Shown here in pieces: positions 12,281 through 16,103 of a stretch of 16,103 nt of DNA. Source of the DNA: Limnochordia bacterium (GTDB lineage: Bacteria; Bacillota; Limnochordia; Darwinibacteriales; DTU012); contig SKHL01000121.1 in the NCBI GenBank assembly GCA_007116995.1, positions 1 to 16,103 on the forward strand, in the 5' to 3' direction. Position 1 is the stretch's first letter. Every line of letters begins with the position of its first letter. Under the pieces are notes generated by a model. It worked only from the letters and a program-made list of their open reading frames with translations. It did not search any database and was not told the origin of the DNA. Made by a program: the position numbers and the translations under genes.

Positions 12281-15124
12281 TTGAATACCCGACAATTAGT
12301 CTTTAAGAACGCTCTAATTGGCCTGATGGTGCTGAGCCTACTATTGGCGGGCAGTCTGACCGTTAGTGCTGAATTAGAGGGCTTCGATGTTATTGCAGAG
12401 AATGAATATTTAACACTATACTTGAATCCTCAGACTACCGAATTGGCTGTGGAGGATAAGGCTGGTGATGTCAAGTGGTTTACAAATCCACAAGACCGAC
12501 ATCGCGATCGGGGTCGTGTACTGGAGCGGTTAAGTAGTCAAGTTACCATAACTCAAGATCCTAATCGTGTGCAAAAGAACAACTTTCGTTATAGTATTAA
12601 CTACAATCAGTTTGAAATCACGCCTCTAGATCAAGGGGTCCGATTAGACTACGCAATTGTAGAAGAATGGCGTCCAGAGCACTATGTTCCCCATATGATC
12701 GAGGCGTCTCGGTTATACAACCTAATTATTGACAATGTCGAGCGGGAACGGGATCGTAAGGATGTATTGGATCAATATGATCTCATCAAGCTAGCACCAC
12801 TTGGGGATGCCCCTCGAGTATCCCTGCCAGGTATTAACAAGGACCGTTTGTTTGGAGATTATACGGTTAAAGTTCTAAATCCCACTTTTGTCGAGCTAGA
12901 GGAACGCTTAGTGGGTATACGGATGGAGTTAGCTGAAGTTGAGCAAGCGATTGCCAGCAACAGCACAGAGGAGCTTACAGCTCAAAAAGACAGGTTAGAG
13001 AGAGAACTCCGCAACTCAAATAGTCGATACGAACGAGAATATACGGATATCCTCTGGCGTTTAGTTTACAAGATTCAAGGTCATCGCTTAGATCTGGATA
13101 GGATTGATGACATTCGCTATAGTGATGTGGTTCATCTTATTGATACTCCTACCTTTGTACTAAAGGATATACCTCGTTTTGTCATGCAGGATCTGCAGGA
13201 GATCATTACCAGCGCAGGGTACACACCAATTGAAGCTGGGGAGGATCATCTCAAGAATAATTTAGATCCTCAGTTGCCTAACTTGGAGATTTTTAAGGTT
13301 CCTATTGAATATCGGATCGATGGACCTCATTTTGTTGTCCGAGTTCCCAGCAGTGAAGTGGAGTATCCTATTGATGTTGAGGATCGTATAGGGCAGAAGC
13401 ATACTTTCCCAATATTGAGTATAGGGGTGCTTGAATACTTTGGGGCAGCGAATACGGATACAGACGGGTATATGTTGATTCCCGATGGGTCAGGTGCACT
13501 AATATATCACAATAATAAACGCACCTATGCATCGGCATATAACGAATCAGTATTTGGTCGAGATAACACATTAGATACCCAAGATGAAAGGCAAATACAT
13601 CCGGAAATTATCCGTTTACCAGTTTTTGGAATGAAGAACGGAGACAATGCTTTCCTTGCTATTATTGAAGAGGGGGCTGCGTTAGCTCGAATCAGAGCCG
13701 ATATCTCTGAGAAAACCGATAACTATAACAGGGTATATGCACAATTCACTACCATGCCTAGTGGAGTTATCGATTTAGAAGGTGCAGGGCAAGTTCCCGC
13801 ATACCAAAGTCGAGCTTACCAAGGAGATTTCATAGTCCGCTATTGCTTCTTATCCGGTGATAAGGCCAATTATGTGGGTATGGCTAATTATTATCAACAG
13901 TATCTAGTCGATCGCTATCAGTTAGAGCGACAGCCAGCAAAGGAGAATATTCCCTTCTTCCTAGAATTAATTGGTGCTATTGATAAACGACAACCGATTT
14001 TGGGAGTTTCTCGTGATGTTATCTATCCGTTAACCACATTTGATCAATCAAAGCAGATTGTCAATGAGTTGATTGCTAATGGAATTAGCAACATTAAACT
14101 CAAGTACAATGGTTGGTTAGATGGTGGTGTCCGACATAACTATCCAGATGCAGCTAGACTTGAACGAGTTGTAGGTAATCAAAGTCAATTGATGGATCTG
14201 AATCGGTTTATGGAACAGAATGGATTCGAATTGTATCCTAGTATTGGACTCTTGAATGTGTATCGTAATACCGCATTTAATGCATTTAATCCACGGCAAG
14301 ATGGATCGCGATTCCTTAATCGATTAGTAGCAAGAAGCTTTGAGTATGAAATATCTTCCTTTGTGCGCATGAATCGATTGTACAAATATGTGATTTCCCC
14401 TAGCACAGTAGGACCATTAGTTGATAGCTTCTTAGAAGCTTATAAAAGCTATGACATTGGTTTCATTTCTCTCTTTGACATGGCTAGAGAAGTCAACTCG
14501 GACTTTCGTTACGATTTAGACCGTGTTGTGGACAGAGTAGAATCTGTTGGACTCATTGAGGATCAGATGCAGAAAATGCGTGACCAGCAGTTAAAAATCA
14601 TGGTTGATCATGGAAATGTTTATGCTCTTCCCTACGCTGATTCAATTCTTAATATACCAGTGCGTAGTAGCATGCGTAACTTGTTTAACGAAGAGATTCC
14701 CTTCTATCAGATGGTAGTGCGTGGGTTTATCGACTATGCTGGCACACCCATAAACCTAGCTGGTAGTTGGCAACAAGCTCTCTTGAAAACCTTGGAATCA
14801 GGATCCTATCCTTACTTTATTGGGAGCTATGCTCCAAGTTACGAAGTGATGACGACCGACTTTGCTAATCTATATGCTTTGGATTATCGCGATTGGCTTC
14901 CGTTTGCTACGGATGTTTATGAAACTGTCAACTCAGTGTTGAAGGATGTTATAGGTCAAAGGATTATATATCATCAGCGACTAGGTGAAAATGTGTATCA
15001 AACGGTTTATGAAAAGGGGCTTGGGATCATTGTTAACTATAACAAGCACTCCGTTGAAGTCAATGGCCTGGTAGTTGGTGGAGAAGACTTCATTATTGTA
15101 GAGGAGGAAGGAAATGAATACTAA
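12281..15124 (+). CDS. Large exported DUF5696-type protein
   Basis: About 947 residues. Residues 1-31 form a signal peptide (core LIGLMVLSLLLAGSL, cut likely after VSA). A region starting ENEYLTLYLNPQTTELAVEDK looks like a beta-sandwich. A charged coiled coil spans roughly 205-258. The C-terminal half has GANYYQ-like and barrel-like segments (IPFFLELIGAID, ISNIKLKYNGWLDGG, LYPSIGLLNVY, LKIMVDHGNVYALPYAD), and the protein ends in a short beta domain (GIIVNYNKHSVEVNG). This resembles the DUF5696 family and, loosely, a TIM-barrel glycosidase plan. No catalytic residues can be assigned with certainty. Two TTG starts are possible. I prefer 12281, because GGAG at 12269-12272 lies 8 nt before it and only 2 nt before 12275. 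The end overlaps the permease gene by 11 bp. Confidence 0.8.
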   Translation: MNTRQLVFKNALIGLMVLSLLLAGSLTVSAELEGFDVIAENEYLTLYLNPQTTELAVEDKAGDVKWFTNPQDRHRDRGRVLERLSSQVTITQDPNRVQKNNFRYSINYNQFEITPLDQGVRLDYAIVEEWRPEHYVPHMIEASRLYNLIIDNVERERDRKDVLDQYDLIKLAPLGDAPRVSLPGINKDRLFGDYTVKVLNPTFVELEERLVGIRMELAEVEQAIASNSTEELTAQKDRLERELRNSNSRYEREYTDILWRLVYKIQGHRLDLDRIDDIRYSDVVHLIDTPTFVLKDIPRFVMQDLQEIITSAGYTPIEAGEDHLKNNLDPQLPNLEIFKVPIEYRIDGPHFVVRVPSSEVEYPIDVEDRIGQKHTFPILSIGVLEYFGAANTDTDGYMLIPDGSGALIYHNNKRTYASAYNESVFGRDNTLDTQDERQIHPEIIRLPVFGMKNGDNAFLAIIEEGAALARIRADISEKTDNYNRVYAQFTTMPSGVIDLEGAGQVPAYQSRAYQGDFIVRYCFLSGDKANYVGMANYYQQYLVDRYQLERQPAKENIPFFLELIGAIDKRQPILGVSRDVIYPLTTFDQSKQIVNELIANGISNIKLKYNGWLDGGVRHNYPDAARLERVVGNQSQLMDLNRFMEQNGFELYPSIGLLNVYRNTAFNAFNPRQDGSRFLNRLVARSFEYEISSFVRMNRLYKYVISPSTVGPLVDSFLEAYKSYDIGFISLFDMAREVNSDFRYDLDRVVDRVESVGLIEDQMQKMRDQQLKIMVDHGNVYALPYADSILNIPVRSSMRNLFNEEIPFYQMVVRGFIDYAGTPINLAGSWQQALLKTLESGSYPYFIGSYAPSYEVMTTDFANLYALDYRDWLPFATDVYETVNSVLKDVIGQRIIYHQRLGENVYQTVYEKGLGIIVNYNKHSVEVNGLVVGGEDFIIVEEEGNEY

Positions 15125-16019
15125 TCTAAAGCCTCGGTTAACTCTAACACGCAAGCGAGCGCTCTGGGGATTGCTTTTTACGGCACCGTTTACTATCGGG
15201 TTCCTTCTATTCTTCTTAGGTCCTATGATTCAAGCGGCAGTTTTTAGCCTAAGTGATCTTGAAGTAACCCCCCACGGGTTTCAACTCCATCATGTGGGCT
15301 GGGATAACTTTCATTACGCACTCCGGGTAGATCCGAACTTTGTCCGAGTGTTTACGGAAACTACTATCCGGATTTTAACAGATATTCCTGCTGTAATAGT
15401 GTTCAGCTTTTTTGCGGCTAGTCTGTTAAACCAAAACTTTAAAGGTCGGCTGTTAGCTCGCATAGTATTCTTCTTGCCGGTAATTCTGACTGCGGGTGTC
15501 ATAGTCCAATTAGAGAATAGAGATATTCTTCACGGGATGTTAGAGTATGTGTCAGAGCAAGAAGATGCCATTTCCAGTTCTCGAGCGGTTATTAATGTGA
15601 TGATGGAGTTACGGATGCCGCCCGACTTTATTATTTATATCGTAACGGCTGTCAACAGAATTCCCGATATTATTAATGCATCGGCAATTCCTATTTTGAT
15701 TTTTTTAGCTGGGCTGCAAGGCATTCCATCTTCTTTGTTTGAGACAGCAAAGATCGAAGGCGCAACAGGCTGGGAGAGTTTTTGGAAGATTACCTTCCCA
15801 CTGATCTCCCCATTGTTTTTGACAAATATGGTTTACATTATCGTAGACTCATTTACTGCTCCAGGTAATGCACTGGTAAACTTGATTTCCAATGCTGCGT
15901 GGAGTAGAGGAATCTATGGTGTGAGTGTTGCCATGACGTGGTTATACTTTGGTGTGATTGCAGCGTTTTTGGCCATTGTATTCATAGTCATTTCCAAACA
16001 CGTCTTCTATATGGAATGA
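15114..16019 (+). CDS. Sugar ABC transporter permease, MalF/UgpA type
   Basis: A 301-residue integral membrane subunit of a carbohydrate importer (binding-protein-dependent transport family). About six membrane helices are visible, near 18-40, 84-105, 113-130, 175-205, 236-255 and 272-296. The cytoplasmic EAA loop that contacts the ATPase reads ETAKIEGATGWESFWKITFP from residue 210. A hydrophilic loop of about 40 residues lies between helices 3 and 4. The N-terminus LLFTAPFTIGFLLFFLGPMI is typical. The ATG at 15114 lies inside the end of the DUF5696 gene, and the ribosome binding site GAGGAGGAAGG is within that gene, so the two are coupled. The second permease follows 23 nt after the stop. 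The substrate is not known. Confidence 0.93.
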   Translation: MNTNLKPRLTLTRKRALWGLLFTAPFTIGFLLFFLGPMIQAAVFSLSDLEVTPHGFQLHHVGWDNFHYALRVDPNFVRVFTETTIRILTDIPAVIVFSFFAASLLNQNFKGRLLARIVFFLPVILTAGVIVQLENRDILHGMLEYVSEQEDAISSSRAVINVMMELRMPPDFIIYIVTAVNRIPDIINASAIPILIFLAGLQGIPSSLFETAKIEGATGWESFWKITFPLISPLFLTNMVYIIVDSFTAPGNALVNLISNAAWSRGIYGVSVAMTWLYFGVIAAFLAIVFIVISKHVFYME

Positions 16020-16042
16020 TCTTAAATCTGGGAGGTTCATAA

Positions 16043-16103
16043 ATGAAAACCTTAACTCGTAGAAACAACCCAGCGGCCAGTGTGCCCACCGATGCTGTTT
16101 ACA
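16043..16103 (+). CDS. Start of a probable second ABC permease (partial, N-terminal 20 residues)
   Basis: The ATG at 16043 is preceded by GGGAGG (16030-16035, 7 nt spacing). The frame stays open to the right edge and encodes MKTLTRRNNPAASVPTDAVY. The stretch is too short and too polar for a domain match. Its position directly after a MalF-type permease, and the Arg/Lys-rich cytoplasmic-looking N-terminus, fit a MalG-type partner permease. The product name is inferred from gene order only. That the gene is real is well supported by its ribosome binding site and spacing. Confidence 0.6.
   Translation, partial: MKTLTRRNNPAASVPTDAVY

Overview
The window looks like a chromosomal segment from a moderately AT-rich, Gram-positive-type bacterium, most likely Bacillota. 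A Limnochordia- or Clostridia-like lineage is my guess, from protein flavour only. The signs are strong AGGAGG-type ribosome binding sites, several TTG starts, short U-tailed hairpin terminators, and a carbohydrate ABC operon of the DUF5696 type. I see no rRNA, tRNA, CRISPR array, transposase or phage gene.

Layout. (1) Positions 1-2747 (+) hold the end of a trp operon, trpC(partial)-trpF-trpB-trpA, with every junction overlapping. (2) Positions 2730-6006 (-) hold a tight hom-thrC-thrB operon, which makes threonine from aspartate semialdehyde. Its last gene overlaps the 3' end of trpA tail to tail by 18 bp, with no visible terminator on either side. (3) Positions 6007-6634 are a divergent regulatory region. 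It has a candidate promoter for the hom operon, a candidate promoter for the rightward gene, several perfect inverted repeats and a possible 13-residue leader peptide. (4) Positions 6635-7807 (+) hold a single PLP aminotransferase of the serine/alanine-glyoxylate family, closed by a very clear terminator and followed by two more hairpins. (5) Positions 8133-9452 (+) hold a short flavin oxidoreductase of the Old Yellow Enzyme type that ends in a four-cysteine, probably [4Fe-4S], segment. (6) Positions 9453-10063 are mostly non-coding, with one terminator. (7) Positions 10064-16103 (+) hold a continuing operon: a secreted/membrane NHL-TPR-Yip1 protein, a large exported DUF5696 protein, a MalF/UgpA-like sugar ABC permease, and the start of another reading frame that is probably the partner permease.

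How the genes work together. The first two blocks are ordinary amino-acid biosynthesis (Trp, Thr). The aminotransferase would link serine or alanine to glyoxylate and glycine. The right-hand operon is the least-described part. It pairs an envelope beta-propeller/Yip1 protein and a large DUF5696 protein with a sugar importer, which suggests an unusual glycan capture, sensing or uptake system. The substrate cannot be read from the sequence.
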